From Streptomyces sp. NBC_01408 (GTDB lineage Bacteria; Actinomycetota; Actinomycetes; Streptomycetales; Streptomycetaceae): a stretch of DNA of 64,000 nt. The position numbers were made by a program, and so were the translations under genes. Positions 1 to 8,349 of this stretch are shown here, one piece after another. Under the pieces are notes generated by a model. It did no database searches. It worked only from the letters and a program-made list of their open reading frames with translations, and was not told the origin of the DNA. Location of the stretch: positions 1,853,001 through 1,917,000 of the forward strand of contig NZ_JAPEPJ010000001.1 in NCBI RefSeq assembly GCF_026340255.1, read 5' to 3'. Position 1 is the stretch's first letter. Every line of letters begins with the position of its first letter.

Positions 1-519
1 TTCCGGGCGAAGTCCAGGTCCCTGCTCGGCCTCTCGCAGGCCCTGCGGGACCGGTTCGGCGGGGAGGTTCCGGGGCGCATCGAGGACCTGGTCACCCTGC
101 CCGGAGTGGGCCGCAAGACGGCGAACGTGGTCCTCGGCAACGCCTTCGGTGTCCCGGGCATCACCGTGGACACGCACTTCGGCCGGCTGGTCCGCCGGTG
201 GAAGTGGACCGAGCAGGAGGACCCGGAGAAGGTCGAGGCGGAGATCTGCGCGATCTTCCCCAAGAGCGAGTGGACGATGCTCTCGCACCGCGTCGTCTTC
301 CACGGCCGCCGGATCTGCCATGCGCGCAAGCCCGCCTGCGGGGTCTGCCCGATCGCCCCGCTCTGCCCGGCGTACGGGGAGGGCGAGACCGACCCGGAGA
401 AGGCGAAGAAGCTGCTCAAGTACGAGAAGGGCGGCCAGCCCGGCCAGCGGCTGACCCCGCCCGCCGACTATCCCGGCCTCCCGGCCCAGCCGCTGGGCGG
501 CCCGCAGGCGCGGCCGTAG
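1..519 (+). CDS. nth: Endonuclease III (5' end outside window)
   Basis: Bifunctional DNA glycosylase/AP lyase of base excision repair, removing oxidised pyrimidines. The reading frame is open from base 1, so the N-terminus lies upstream. The visible 172 residues carry the helix-hairpin-helix LPGVGRKTA with the catalytic lysine, the catalytic aspartate in TVDTHFGRL, and the C-terminal [4Fe-4S] cysteine loop [17 protein letters not shown] (C-x6-C-x2-C-x5-C). After the cluster there is a Gly/Pro-rich tail of about 45 residues, longer than in E. coli Nth. A CoA pyrophosphatase gene follows 58 bases downstream on the same strand. Identification is firm. Confidence 0.95.
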   Translation, partial: FRAKSRSLLGLSQALRDRFGGEVPGRIEDLVTLPGVGRKTANVVLGNAFGVPGITVDTHFGRLVRRWKWTEQEDPEKVEAEICAIFPKSEWTMLSHRVVFHGRRICHARKPACGVCPIAPLCPAYGEGETDPEKAKKLLKYEKGGQPGQRLTPPADYPGLPAQPLGGPQARP

Positions 520-577
520 GAACGAATCGGTACCCGGACCGCGTTTGCGGTGTGGGGGAACACGGACAGGGGTGCCT

Positions 578-1453
578 ATGACTGGGGCGACGCAGAACCG
601 ACCGGTGGCCGAAGCGGGCCAGCACGACGGGGGCCAGCACGACGGGGGCCAGCACGACGGGGGCCAGTACGACGCGGGCCCACATGACGCCGGCGCGGAC
701 GGCGCCGACGCGGACGGCGCCGACGTGCACCGTGCCGACGCAAACGGCGCCGGCGCGCGTACGGAGGCCCGCGCGGGCACGGGCGGCAGCACCGCCCTCA
801 GCACGCAGGGCCTGCCCGGGTGGCTCGACCCGGTCGTGGAGGCCGCGCGGACCGTCCGCCCGGCCCAGCTCAGCCGCTTCCTGCCGCCCGAGGACGGCCG
901 CGGGCGGCAGTCCGCCGTCCTCATCCTCTTCGGCGAGGGCCCCCGCGGCCCCGAGCTGCTGCTGATGGAGCGGGCCGGGAGCCTGCGCTCGCACGCCGGC
1001 CAGCCCTCCTTCCCCGGCGGCGCCCTCGACCCGGAGGACGGCGACCCGCACACCACCGGCCCGCTGCGCGCCGCGCTGCGCGAGGCCGAGGAGGAGACGG
1101 GGCTGGACCCCGCCGGTGTGCAGCTCTTCGGGGTGCTGCCCCGCCTCTACATCCCGGTCAGCGAGTTCGTCGTGACCCCGGTCCTCGGCTGGTGGCGGGC
1201 CCCCAGCCCGGTCGGCGCCGTGGACCCGGCGGAGACCGCCCGGGTGTTCACGGTGCCCGTGGCCGATCTCACCGACCCCGGGCACCGTGTCACCGCGATC
1301 CACCCGAGCGGCCACCACGGCCCCGCTTTCACCGTCGAATCGGCCCTGGTCTGGGGTTTCACCGCCGGGGTCATCGACCGTCTGCTGCACTTCGCGGGCT
1401 GGGAGGTCCCGTGGGACCGCTCACGCCAGGTCCCGCTCGACTGGCGCTCGTGA
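578..1453 (+). CDS. Nudix hydrolase, CoA pyrophosphatase (NudL) type
   Basis: Predicted to hydrolyse CoA or acyl-CoA to phosphopantetheine and 3',5'-ADP. The 291-residue product has the CoA-specific UPF0035 signature (LRSHAGQPSFPGG) directly before a Nudix box ending REAEEETGL, the usual arrangement in NudL-type enzymes. The first 70 or so residues are a low-complexity Gln/His/Asp/Gly/Ala extension made from tandem repeats, absent from the enzyme core. ATG 578 is chosen because the upstream in-frame codon at 545 has no better ribosome binding site; the real start could also lie after the repeats. The MarP-like protease gene begins 13 bases after its stop, so the two are probably co-transcribed. 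Confidence 0.88.
   Translation: MTGATQNRPVAEAGQHDGGQHDGGQHDGGQYDAGPHDAGADGADADGADVHRADANGAGARTEARAGTGGSTALSTQGLPGWLDPVVEAARTVRPAQLSRFLPPEDGRGRQSAVLILFGEGPRGPELLLMERAGSLRSHAGQPSFPGGALDPEDGDPHTTGPLRAALREAEEETGLDPAGVQLFGVLPRLYIPVSEFVVTPVLGWWRAPSPVGAVDPAETARVFTVPVADLTDPGHRVTAIHPSGHHGPAFTVESALVWGFTAGVIDRLLHFAGWEVPWDRSRQVPLDWRS
616..675 (+). repeat. Four tandem 15-bp repeats inside the Nudix gene
   Basis: Unit GGGCCAGCACGACGG occurs at 616-630, 631-645 and 646-660 identically, and at 661-675 with two changes. The 15-base period keeps frame and encodes a Q-H-D-G-G pentad. Looser Ala-Asp-Gly triplet repeats follow to about 760. It looks like a small coding minisatellite prone to slippage. Confidence 0.9.
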
Positions 1454-1466
1454 GACGGTGACCCAC

Positions 1467-2669
1467 GTGAACGTGCTGGACATCTTGTTGCTGCTCGCCG
1501 CCGTATGGTTCGCGATCATCGGCTACCGCCAGGGCTTCGTCGTCGGCATCCTGTCGGTGATCGGCTTCCTCGGCGGCGGCCTCATCGCCGTGTCCCTGCT
1601 CCCGCTGATCTGGGACCGGGTGACGGACAAAGGAACGCAGGCGTCCTCCACGGCCGTCGTCATCGCCGTGGTCGTGATCATCATCTGTGCCTCGATCGGC
1701 CAGGCCCTGACCACCCACCTCGGCAGCAAGCTCCGCCGCCAGATCACCTGGTCACCGGCGCGCGCGGTCGACGCCACCGGCGGGGCCCTGGTCAATGTGG
1801 TCGCCATGCTGCTGGTGGCCTGGCTGATCGGTTCCCTGCTCGCCCAGACCTCGCTGCCCACGCTGGGCAAGGAGGTCCGCAACTCCAAGGTGCTGCTCGG
1901 CGTGTCGCGGGTCCTGCCCGCCCAGGCGAACACCTGGTTCTCGGACTTCAGTTCCACGCTCGCCCGCAACGGCTTCCCCCAGGTCTTCAACCCGTTCTCC
2001 AACGAGCCCATCACCGAGGTGAAGGCGCCCGACCCGGCGCTGGCCAGCAGCCCCGTCAGCGAGCAGGCCAAGCGCTCGATCGTGAAGGTCGTCGGCACCG
2101 CGCCCAGTTGCAGCAAAGTGCTGGAGGGCACCGGCTTCGTCTTCGCCCCGGGCAAGGTCATGACCAACGCGCACGTCGTGGGCGGGGTCGGCGAGCCGAC
2201 CGTACAGATCGGCGGCGAGGGCAAGCTGTACGACGCGAAGGTCGTGCTCTACGACTGGGCGCGCGACATCGCCGTCCTGGACGTGCCCAAGCTGAAGGCG
2301 CAGCCGCTGGAGTTCGCCGACAAGGACGCGGTGAGCGGCAGCGACGCGATCGTCGCCGGCTTCCCCGAGAACGGTGGGTACGACGTCCGTCCGGCCCGTG
2401 TGCGCGGCCGGATCAACGCCAACGGCCCGGACATCTACCACCGGGGCACGGTCCGACGGGACGTCTACTCGCTGTACGCGACGGTCCGTCAGGGCAACTC
2501 CGGCGGTCCGCTGCTGACGCCCGACGGCAAGGTGTACGGGGTCGTCTTCGCCAAGTCCCTCGACGACCCGAACACCGGCTACGTGCTGACGGCCGACGAG
2601 ATCCGCGACGACATCCGGATCGGGAAGACCGCCGACCGCCGGGTCGACAGCCAGGGCTGCGCCCTCTGA
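1467..2669 (+). CDS. MarP-like membrane serine protease (CvpA + trypsin-like domains)
   Basis: Membrane-anchored periplasmic serine protease related to mycobacterial MarP (Rv3671c). About 400 residues. The N-terminal half (about 1-160) has hydrophobic helices of the CvpA/colicin V production type, starting LDILLLLAAVWFAIIGYRQGF. The C-terminal half is a chymotrypsin-fold protease with a complete triad: His in TNAHVV (about residue 235), Asp in RDIAVL (about 267) and Ser in QGNSGGP (about 345). GTG 1467 gives the usual family N-terminus MNVLDIL; GTG 1458 is an in-frame alternative. In Mycobacterium this family is tied to acid and oxidative stress resistance; the substrate here is unknown. Confidence 0.9.
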   Translation: MNVLDILLLLAAVWFAIIGYRQGFVVGILSVIGFLGGGLIAVSLLPLIWDRVTDKGTQASSTAVVIAVVVIIICASIGQALTTHLGSKLRRQITWSPARAVDATGGALVNVVAMLLVAWLIGSLLAQTSLPTLGKEVRNSKVLLGVSRVLPAQANTWFSDFSSTLARNGFPQVFNPFSNEPITEVKAPDPALASSPVSEQAKRSIVKVVGTAPSCSKVLEGTGFVFAPGKVMTNAHVVGGVGEPTVQIGGEGKLYDAKVVLYDWARDIAVLDVPKLKAQPLEFADKDAVSGSDAIVAGFPENGGYDVRPARVRGRINANGPDIYHRGTVRRDVYSLYATVRQGNSGGPLLTPDGKVYGVVFAKSLDDPNTGYVLTADEIRDDIRIGKTADRRVDSQGCAL

Positions 2670-2697
2670 GCCGTACGGGCACGGGGGCCCGTACGGC
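2670..2697 (+). terminator. Hairpin terminator after the MarP-like gene
   Basis: Arms GCCGTACGGGC (2670-2680) and GCCCGTACGGC (2687-2697) form a perfect 11-bp stem with a 6-nt loop directly after the stop codon. It lacks a long U tract, as is common in Streptomyces. Confidence 0.7.
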
Positions 2698-3011
2698 CGG
2701 GAAGTCGGTCTCCGCGCGGTCTACGTCCGCGGATGGCGCAGGCGTGCCGAGACCCAGCGGGCCCGGCGGCGCAGGATGCGGGGGATCCCGAGTCGTGGGT
2801 CGTGGCCGTGGCGGCCCGCCCTCTCGTGGGTGCCCGGGTCAGTCGCCGGGCGGTGTTCGTGTGCGGTGTCACCGTAGTCGTGCGTCCAGCTCATACTCCG
2901 AGCTGTGCCCGGGCCCCAAGGTCGGTAACCCCGTCCAGGGCGGCCAATTGGCCTATGCGCCGGGCAATTGAATGTTTGTAAGACAGGCGTGCGGGCGGGC
3001 CTGGCGGACCG
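2698..3011. other. Intergenic stretch without a supported gene
   Basis: About 314 bases between the convergent MarP-like and epoxide-hydrolase-like genes. The base composition falls near 2940-2990. No open frame here has Streptomyces-like codon use or a convincing start, and I see no RNA gene. Confidence 0.5.
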
Positions 3012-3971
3012 TCAGCGGTCCGGCTCGGGATCCTTCAGCCAGTTGACCAGCTCGGTCGAGAAGGCCGCCGGGTCCTCCTCGTGCGGGAAGTGCCCGAGGC
3101 CGTCGAACAGCCGCCAGCGGTACGGGGCTTCGACGTACTGACCGGAGCCGGCCGCGCTCCGCGTGCGCATCACCGGGTCGAGCGAGCCGTGCAGGTGCAG
3201 CGTCGGGACCCGCACCGGCCGCTTCATCCGCCGGTTGAACTGGAGGCCGTCGGGCCGCGCCATGGACCGCATCATCCAGCGGTACGGCTCGACCGAGCAG
3301 TGCGCCGTCGACGGGATGCACATCGCCCGCTGGTACACGGTCAGGTCCTCGTCCTCGGGCAGCCGCGGCCCGGACCAGTCCCGGATCAGCTGCCCCACGA
3401 GCGCCCCGTCGTCGGCGACGAGCTGCCGCTCCGGGACGAACGGCCGCTGGAAGCCCCAGATGTGCGAACTCGCCCGCGTCTGGCCGAAGTCCGACAGCAT
3501 CGCCGAGCGCCAGCGGCGCGGGTGCGGCATGGACGAGACCACGAGCCGACGCACCAGCTTGGGCCGCATCACGGCCGCCGTCCACGCGAGGTACCCGCCG
3601 AGGTCGTGCCCGACGAGGGCGGCGTCCGGCTCGCCGAGAGACCGGATGACCCCGGTGACGTCCAGGGCCAGATTGGCGGGGTCGTAGCCGCGGGGCGTGC
3701 GGTCGCTGCCGCCGACACCGCGCAGGTCCATCGCGACCGCCCGGTACCCGGCATCGGCGAGCGCGGTCAGCTGGTGCCGCCACGTCCACCAGAACTGCGG
3801 GAAACCGTGCAGGAGCAGCACCAGCGGCCCGTCACCGACCTCGGCTACGTGGAACCGGGCGCCGTTGGCCGCGACATCGCGGTGCGTCACCGCCCGGCCG
3901 CCGGGGAGGTCGAGCCGTACCGCCGTGGCGGCGGTGGGGGGAGTGCCGGGATCCGGGGTGGACGCTGTCAT
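3012..3971 (-). CDS. Alpha/beta hydrolase, epoxide hydrolase-like
   Basis: Cytoplasmic alpha/beta hydrolase of 319 residues. The oxyanion motif HGFPQFWWTWR and a nucleophile elbow GHDLGG with aspartate instead of serine point to the epoxide hydrolase/haloalkane dehalogenase branch, in which Asp forms an alkyl-enzyme ester. The C-terminal GLGHFPHEED supplies the catalytic His, and HGSLDPVM the likely third acid. The substrate cannot be told from sequence. Its start overlaps the stop of the upstream holin-like gene by 4 bases, so the two are translationally coupled. Confidence 0.85.
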   Translation of the reverse strand: MTASTPDPGTPPTAATAVRLDLPGGRAVTHRDVAANGARFHVAEVGDGPLVLLLHGFPQFWWTWRHQLTALADAGYRAVAMDLRGVGGSDRTPRGYDPANLALDVTGVIRSLGEPDAALVGHDLGGYLAWTAAVMRPKLVRRLVVSSMPHPRRWRSAMLSDFGQTRASSHIWGFQRPFVPERQLVADDGALVGQLIRDWSGPRLPEDEDLTVYQRAMCIPSTAHCSVEPYRWMMRSMARPDGLQFNRRMKRPVRVPTLHLHGSLDPVMRTRSAAGSGQYVEAPYRWRLFDGLGHFPHEEDPAAFSTELVNWLKDPEPDR

Positions 3972-4426
3972 GAGGACGAGCGTGCCACACCCACAGCCTG
4001 GTCACTCACCGGCCGCGGGTGCGGCTTGACGGTTCCGACGAGCGCCGCGGTCTGCTTGACGGAGGCGATGGTCTTCTCCGGCGGCTTGACCTTCTTGAAC
4101 TTCTTCACCGCGATCAGCGCCAGCAGGCCCGCGAGCAGCAGGAACGCCGAGCCGACGATGAGGAAGGACCAGGCGAGCCCGAGCCCGAGGTTGTGGATCC
4201 CGTAGGCCGCGGCGAAGCTCAGCACCGGCAGGGAGAAGAGGGCGAACACTCCTGCGACGATGATGGCGGCGCTTCCGATGCCCGCGCGCTTGACGTCCTG
4301 GCGGATCTCCGCCTTGGCGAGGGCGATCTCGTCGTGCACCAGGGCGGACATCTCGGCGGTGGCCGAGGCGACCAGCTGGCCGAGTGTGCGCTCGGCTCCC
4401 TGCGCCCCTTGGTCCACTGCGCTCAT
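3968..4426 (-). CDS. Phage holin family (superfamily III-like) membrane protein
   Basis: A 152-residue protein with an amphipathic N-terminal helix (LVASATAEMSALVHDEIALAKAE), two long hydrophobic helices at roughly 50-75 and 80-108, then a basic KKFKKVK patch and a soluble tail. This is the pattern of the actinobacterial Phage_holin_3_6 family, common in core genomes and not evidence of a prophage. It precedes and overlaps the epoxide-hydrolase-like gene. Function is unknown; a role in membrane organisation is only a guess. Confidence 0.75.
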   Translation of the reverse strand: MSAVDQGAQGAERTLGQLVASATAEMSALVHDEIALAKAEIRQDVKRAGIGSAAIIVAGVFALFSLPVLSFAAAYGIHNLGLGLAWSFLIVGSAFLLLAGLLALIAVKKFKKVKPPEKTIASVKQTAALVGTVKPHPRPVSDQAVGVARSSS

Positions 4427-4500
4427 CGCTCTCTCCCTCTGTCGTCTGCTGTCGTCTGCGTCGGCGGCTGTCCTGCGTCGTCAGTCAGTCGTCAGTCAGA

Positions 4501-5934
4501 TCATGCCGGACGACCGGCGTCACTGCTGGACCCGGCCGCCGCTTCGGCCCCCGCCGCGGTCGCCACTTCGGCCTTGCGGCGGTGCTCCGCGGCCCTGTCC
4601 TCGTAGATCTTCGCCATCCGGAGGTGGTAATCCGGGTTGTGCTCCTCGTAGATGTCCGGGATGCCGTCGAGGTCATCGTCCCGCTCCTCGGCGTCGATGA
4701 GCGCCCTGTACGTGCGGTTGCGGAGCTTGAGCATGACGCCCGCGGCCACGGCGGCGATGAGGGAGCCGATCAGGACGGCGGCCTTGACCTCGTCGGTGAG
4801 GACGGGGTCACCGGCGAAGGCGAGTTCGCCGATCAGGAGGGAGACGGTAAAGCCGATGCCCGCGAGCGAGGCCACGGCGAGTACGTCGGGCCAGGCGAGG
4901 TCCTCGTTGAGCTCGGCCTTGGTGAAGCGGGCCGCGAGCCAGGTGCCGCCGAAGATGCCCACCGTCTTGCCGACGACCAGGCCGAGGACCACGCCGAGGG
5001 TCTCGGGGCGGGTGAAGACCTGGGCGATGGCCTCGTCGGAGAGGGAGACCCCGGCGGAGAAGAGGGCGAACAAGGGCACGGCCAGGCCCGCGGAAATCGG
5101 CCGGACCAGGTGCTCGATGTGCTCGCCGGGGGAGTGCTCCTCGCCCTCCTTGCGGGAGCAGCGCAGCATCAGGCCCATGGCGACGCCGGCGATGGTGGCG
5201 TGGACCCCGCTGTTGTACATCAGGCCCCAGATGACCAGGGCGAGCGGAAGGTAGACGTACCAGCCGTGGACGTTCTTGCGCAGCAGGAACCAGAAGAGCG
5301 CCAGGCCCACGACGGCGCCGCCGAGCGCCAGGAAGTCGATCTCGCTGGTGAAGAACACCGCGATGATCAGGATCGCGAAGAGGTCGTCGACGACGGCGAG
5401 GGTCAGCAGGAAGGCGCGCAGCGCGGAGGGCAGCGAGGTGCCGATGACCGCGAGGACGGCGAGGGCGAAGGCGATGTCGGTGGCGGTCGGGACCGCCCAG
5501 CCGTTCATCGAGCCGCTGCCGAGGGTGTTGACGAGTACGTAGACCAGCGCGGGTACGGCCATGCCGCAGAGCGCGGCGATCACCGGGAGGGCGGCGGCCT
5601 TGGCGTCGCGCAGATCGCCCGCGACGAGTTCGCGCTTGAGCTCGATGCCGGCGACGAAGAAGAAGACGGCGAGCAGGCCGTCGGCCGCCCAGTGCTGGAG
5701 CGAGAGGTCCAGGCCCAGGGAGGCCGGGCCTATGTGGAAGGACCGGACGTTGTCGTAGCTGTCCGCGAGGGCGGGGATGTTCGCCCAGGTCAGGGCGGCG
5801 ATCGCGGCCACCAGCAGGAGCACGCCACCGACGGTCTCGGTGCGCAGTGCGTCGGCGACGAAACGGCGCTCGGGCAGCGAGAGCAGGCCGAACAGCTTGC
5901 GGCCCTTGTTGTCGGTGGGGGTGGGCGCGGCCAC
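4501..5934 (-). CDS. nhaA: Na+/H+ antiporter NhaA
   Basis: Integral membrane sodium/proton antiporter for pH and sodium homeostasis. 477 residues with about 11-12 hydrophobic helices. It has the PTATDIAFALAVLAV segment and the paired aspartates in LAVVDDLFAI that bind and carry the ions in NhaA. After the transporter core there is a charged cytoplasmic tail of about 80 residues (YRALIDAEERDDD onward), longer than in E. coli. GTG 5934 is chosen because GGAGG lies 8 bases upstream; the longer frame to 5997 has no such site. Seventy-four bases separate it from the holin-like gene. Confidence 0.93.
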   Translation of the reverse strand: MAAPTPTDNKGRKLFGLLSLPERRFVADALRTETVGGVLLLVAAIAALTWANIPALADSYDNVRSFHIGPASLGLDLSLQHWAADGLLAVFFFVAGIELKRELVAGDLRDAKAAALPVIAALCGMAVPALVYVLVNTLGSGSMNGWAVPTATDIAFALAVLAVIGTSLPSALRAFLLTLAVVDDLFAILIIAVFFTSEIDFLALGGAVVGLALFWFLLRKNVHGWYVYLPLALVIWGLMYNSGVHATIAGVAMGLMLRCSRKEGEEHSPGEHIEHLVRPISAGLAVPLFALFSAGVSLSDEAIAQVFTRPETLGVVLGLVVGKTVGIFGGTWLAARFTKAELNEDLAWPDVLAVASLAGIGFTVSLLIGELAFAGDPVLTDEVKAAVLIGSLIAAVAAGVMLKLRNRTYRALIDAEERDDDLDGIPDIYEEHNPDYHLRMAKIYEDRAAEHRRKAEVATAAGAEAAAGSSSDAGRPA

Positions 5935-6077
5935 GGGGGAACCTCCGGTTGGTCGACGGCATGACAATGCAGTTGCCGACCAGACTTCCCGGCGCACCCT
6001 GTGATCTTTATTTACGCTTTCAATATGTTACAGGGCGTGTGCGAGGGCGTATCCGGCGAACATCACTTTAAGCGCGA

Positions 6078-6112
6078 AAGGGGCATCCGGCGCGGCGCGC
6101 CGAATGCCCCTT
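6078..6112 (-). terminator. Hairpin terminator downstream of acs
   Basis: AAGGGGCAT...GGCGC pairs with GCGCC...ATGCCCCTT in a roughly 16-bp stem with one mismatch and a 2-3 nt loop. It lies between the acs stop and the nhaA promoter region, so it probably ends the acs transcript. Confidence 0.65.
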
Positions 6113-6166
6113 CCCGCCCTTCCGCCCCCGGCCCGTACGTGTCCTCGCGGGCCAGGGGGCGGGGCG

Positions 6167-8122
6167 TCAGTCCTCGCTGCCGGCGGCCGGCAGCTTGCTC
6201 TGGATCAGGTCCATGACGGAGGAGTCGGCGAGCGTGGTGACGTCGCCGACGGCGCGGTTCTCTGCCACGTCGCGCAGCAGGCGGCGCATGATCTTGCCCG
6301 AGCGGGTCTTCGGCAGCTCCTGGACCGGCAGGATCCGCTTCGGCTTGGCGATCGGGCCGAGCGTGGCGCCCACGTGGTTGCGGAGCTCCCCGACCAGGGT
6401 GTCGGTCTCGGAGGCGCTGCCGCGCAGGATGACGAAGGCCACGATGGCCTGGCCCGTGGTCTCGTCGTTGGCGCCGACCACGGCCGCCTCGGCGACCGCG
6501 GGGTGCGACACGAGCGCCGACTCCACCTCGGTGGTCGAGATGTTGTGGCCGGATACCAGCATCACGTCGTCCACCCGGCCGAGCAGCCAGATGTCGCCGT
6601 CCTCGTCCTTCTTGGCGCCGTCGCCCGCGAAGTACTTGCCCTCGAAGCGCGACCAGTAGGTGTCGAGGAACCGCTGGTCGTCGCCCCAGATGGTGCGCAG
6701 CATCGACGGCCACGGCTCGGTGAGGACCAGGTAGCCGCCTCCGCCGTTCGGGACCTCGTTCGCCTCGTCGTCCACGACGGTGGCGGAGATTCCGGGCAGC
6801 GCGCGCTGGGCGGAGCCCGGCTTGGTCTCGGTGACACCCGGCAGCGGGGAGATCATCATCGCGCCGGTCTCGGTCTGCCACCAGGTGTCCACGATCGGGC
6901 AGCGGTCGCCGCCGATGTGCTTGCGGTACCAGATCCAGGCCTCGGGGTTGATCGGCTCGCCGACCGAGCCCAGCACGCGCAGGCTCGACAGGTCGAACTT
7001 CGCCGGGATGTCGTCGCCCCACTTCATGAACGTACGGATGGCCGTGGGCGCCGTGTAGAGGATGGTGACGCCGTACTTCTGCACGACCTCCCAGAACCGG
7101 CCCTGGTGCGGGGTGTCCGGCGTGCCCTCGTACATCACCTGGGTGGCGCCGTTGGCGAGCGGCCCGTAGACGATGTACGAGTGCCCGGTCACCCAGCCGA
7201 TGTCGGCGGTGCACCAGTAGACGTCGGTCTCCGGCTTCAGGTCGAAGACCGCGTGGTGGGTGTACGCGGCCTGCGTGAGGTAGCCGCCCGAGGTGTGCAG
7301 GATGCCCTTCGGCTTACCCGTGGTCCCCGAGGTGTAGAGGATGAAGAGCGGGTGCTCCGCGTCGAAGGCCTGCGGGGTGTGCTCGGCGGACTGGCGGCCG
7401 ACCACGTCGTGCCACCAGACGTCGCGGCCCTCGGTGAAGGCGGTGTCCTGGCCGGTGCGGCGTACGACGAGGACGTGCTCGACCTGCGGGCACTTGGCGA
7501 CGGCCTCGTCGATGGCGGGCTTGAGGGCGCTGGGCTTGCCGCGGCGGTAGCCGCCGTCGGCGGTGATGACCAGCTTGGCGTCGGCGTCCTGGATGCGGGA
7601 GGCGACGGCGTCGGCCGAGAAGCCGCCGAAGACCACGGAGTGCGCGGCGCCGACGCGGGCGCACGCGAGCATCGCGACGACCGCCTCGGGGATCATCGGC
7701 AGGTACACGGCGACGCGGTCGCCGGCCACGACACCCAGCTCGGTCAGGGCGTTGGCGGCCTTGGAGACCTCGTCCTTGAGCTCGGCGTAGGTGATCGCGC
7801 GGCTGTCGCCGGGCTCGCCCTCGAAGTGGAGGGCGACGCGGTCGCCGTTGCCGGCCTCGACGTGGCGGTCCACGCAGTTGTACGCGACGTTCAGCTTGCC
7901 GTCCGCGAACCACTTCGCGAAGGGCGGGTTGCTCCAGTCGAGCGTCTCGGTCGGCTCGGTGGCCCAGGTCAGCCGCCGCGCCTGCTCGGCCCAGAAGCCC
8001 AGCCGGTCCGCGTCGGCCTGTGTGTACGCAGCCTGTGTCACGTTGGCAGCGGCGGCCAGATCGGCAGGCGGTGCGAACCGCCGCTCCTCCTTGAGCAGAT
8101 TGGCCAGGCTCTCATTGCTCAC
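6167..8122 (-). CDS. acsA: Acetyl-CoA synthetase
   Basis: AMP-forming acetate:CoA ligase, converting acetate, ATP and CoA to acetyl-CoA via acetyl-AMP. 651 residues, the standard length. Visible signatures are the P-loop-like [11 protein letters not shown], the TWWQTETGA adenylate motif, and the C-terminal [11 protein letters not shown] whose lysine (about residue 610) is the site of reversible acetylation in characterised Acs enzymes. GTG 8122 is preferred over ATG 8164 because AAAGGGAGA precedes it. The gene stands alone between two hairpins, so regulation by its own promoter is likely. Confidence 0.96.
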   Translation of the reverse strand: MSNESLANLLKEERRFAPPADLAAAANVTQAAYTQADADRLGFWAEQARRLTWATEPTETLDWSNPPFAKWFADGKLNVAYNCVDRHVEAGNGDRVALHFEGEPGDSRAITYAELKDEVSKAANALTELGVVAGDRVAVYLPMIPEAVVAMLACARVGAAHSVVFGGFSADAVASRIQDADAKLVITADGGYRRGKPSALKPAIDEAVAKCPQVEHVLVVRRTGQDTAFTEGRDVWWHDVVGRQSAEHTPQAFDAEHPLFILYTSGTTGKPKGILHTSGGYLTQAAYTHHAVFDLKPETDVYWCTADIGWVTGHSYIVYGPLANGATQVMYEGTPDTPHQGRFWEVVQKYGVTILYTAPTAIRTFMKWGDDIPAKFDLSSLRVLGSVGEPINPEAWIWYRKHIGGDRCPIVDTWWQTETGAMMISPLPGVTETKPGSAQRALPGISATVVDDEANEVPNGGGGYLVLTEPWPSMLRTIWGDDQRFLDTYWSRFEGKYFAGDGAKKDEDGDIWLLGRVDDVMLVSGHNISTTEVESALVSHPAVAEAAVVGANDETTGQAIVAFVILRGSASETDTLVGELRNHVGATLGPIAKPKRILPVQELPKTRSGKIMRRLLRDVAENRAVGDVTTLADSSVMDLIQSKLPAAGSED

Positions 8123-8266
8123 GACATCTCCCTTTCCCAGGGTGTCCGTTGTGTCCCCGGGCATAGCTCATCAGTCAGCGGCCCAGGTGACAAGGGGTAG
8201 CCGAGAATTGGTTTAGACCTATAGCACGTCTGGGCGCGTGTGCGGGCCACGCGAACGGCGCAGGAA

Positions 8267-8302
8267 TGGCCCCTTCCCGCCGCAGGGTGCAGGAAGGGGC
8301 CA
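8267..8302 (-). terminator. Hairpin terminator after the SulP-carbonic anhydrase gene
   Basis: TGGCCCCTTCC (8267-8277) and GGAAGGGGCCA (8292-8302) form a perfect 11-bp stem. It sits about 50 bases past the stop of the SulP fusion gene and upstream of acs. Confidence 0.7.
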
Positions 8303-8349
8303 AACGATTCCACGGATACGGGAGGCTATCGGTTCATCGACACCGCGGT

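Noticed and set aside
3968..4426. Prophage signal from the holin-like gene
   Set aside because: No lysin, capsid or integrase nearby; this family is part of the actinobacterial core.
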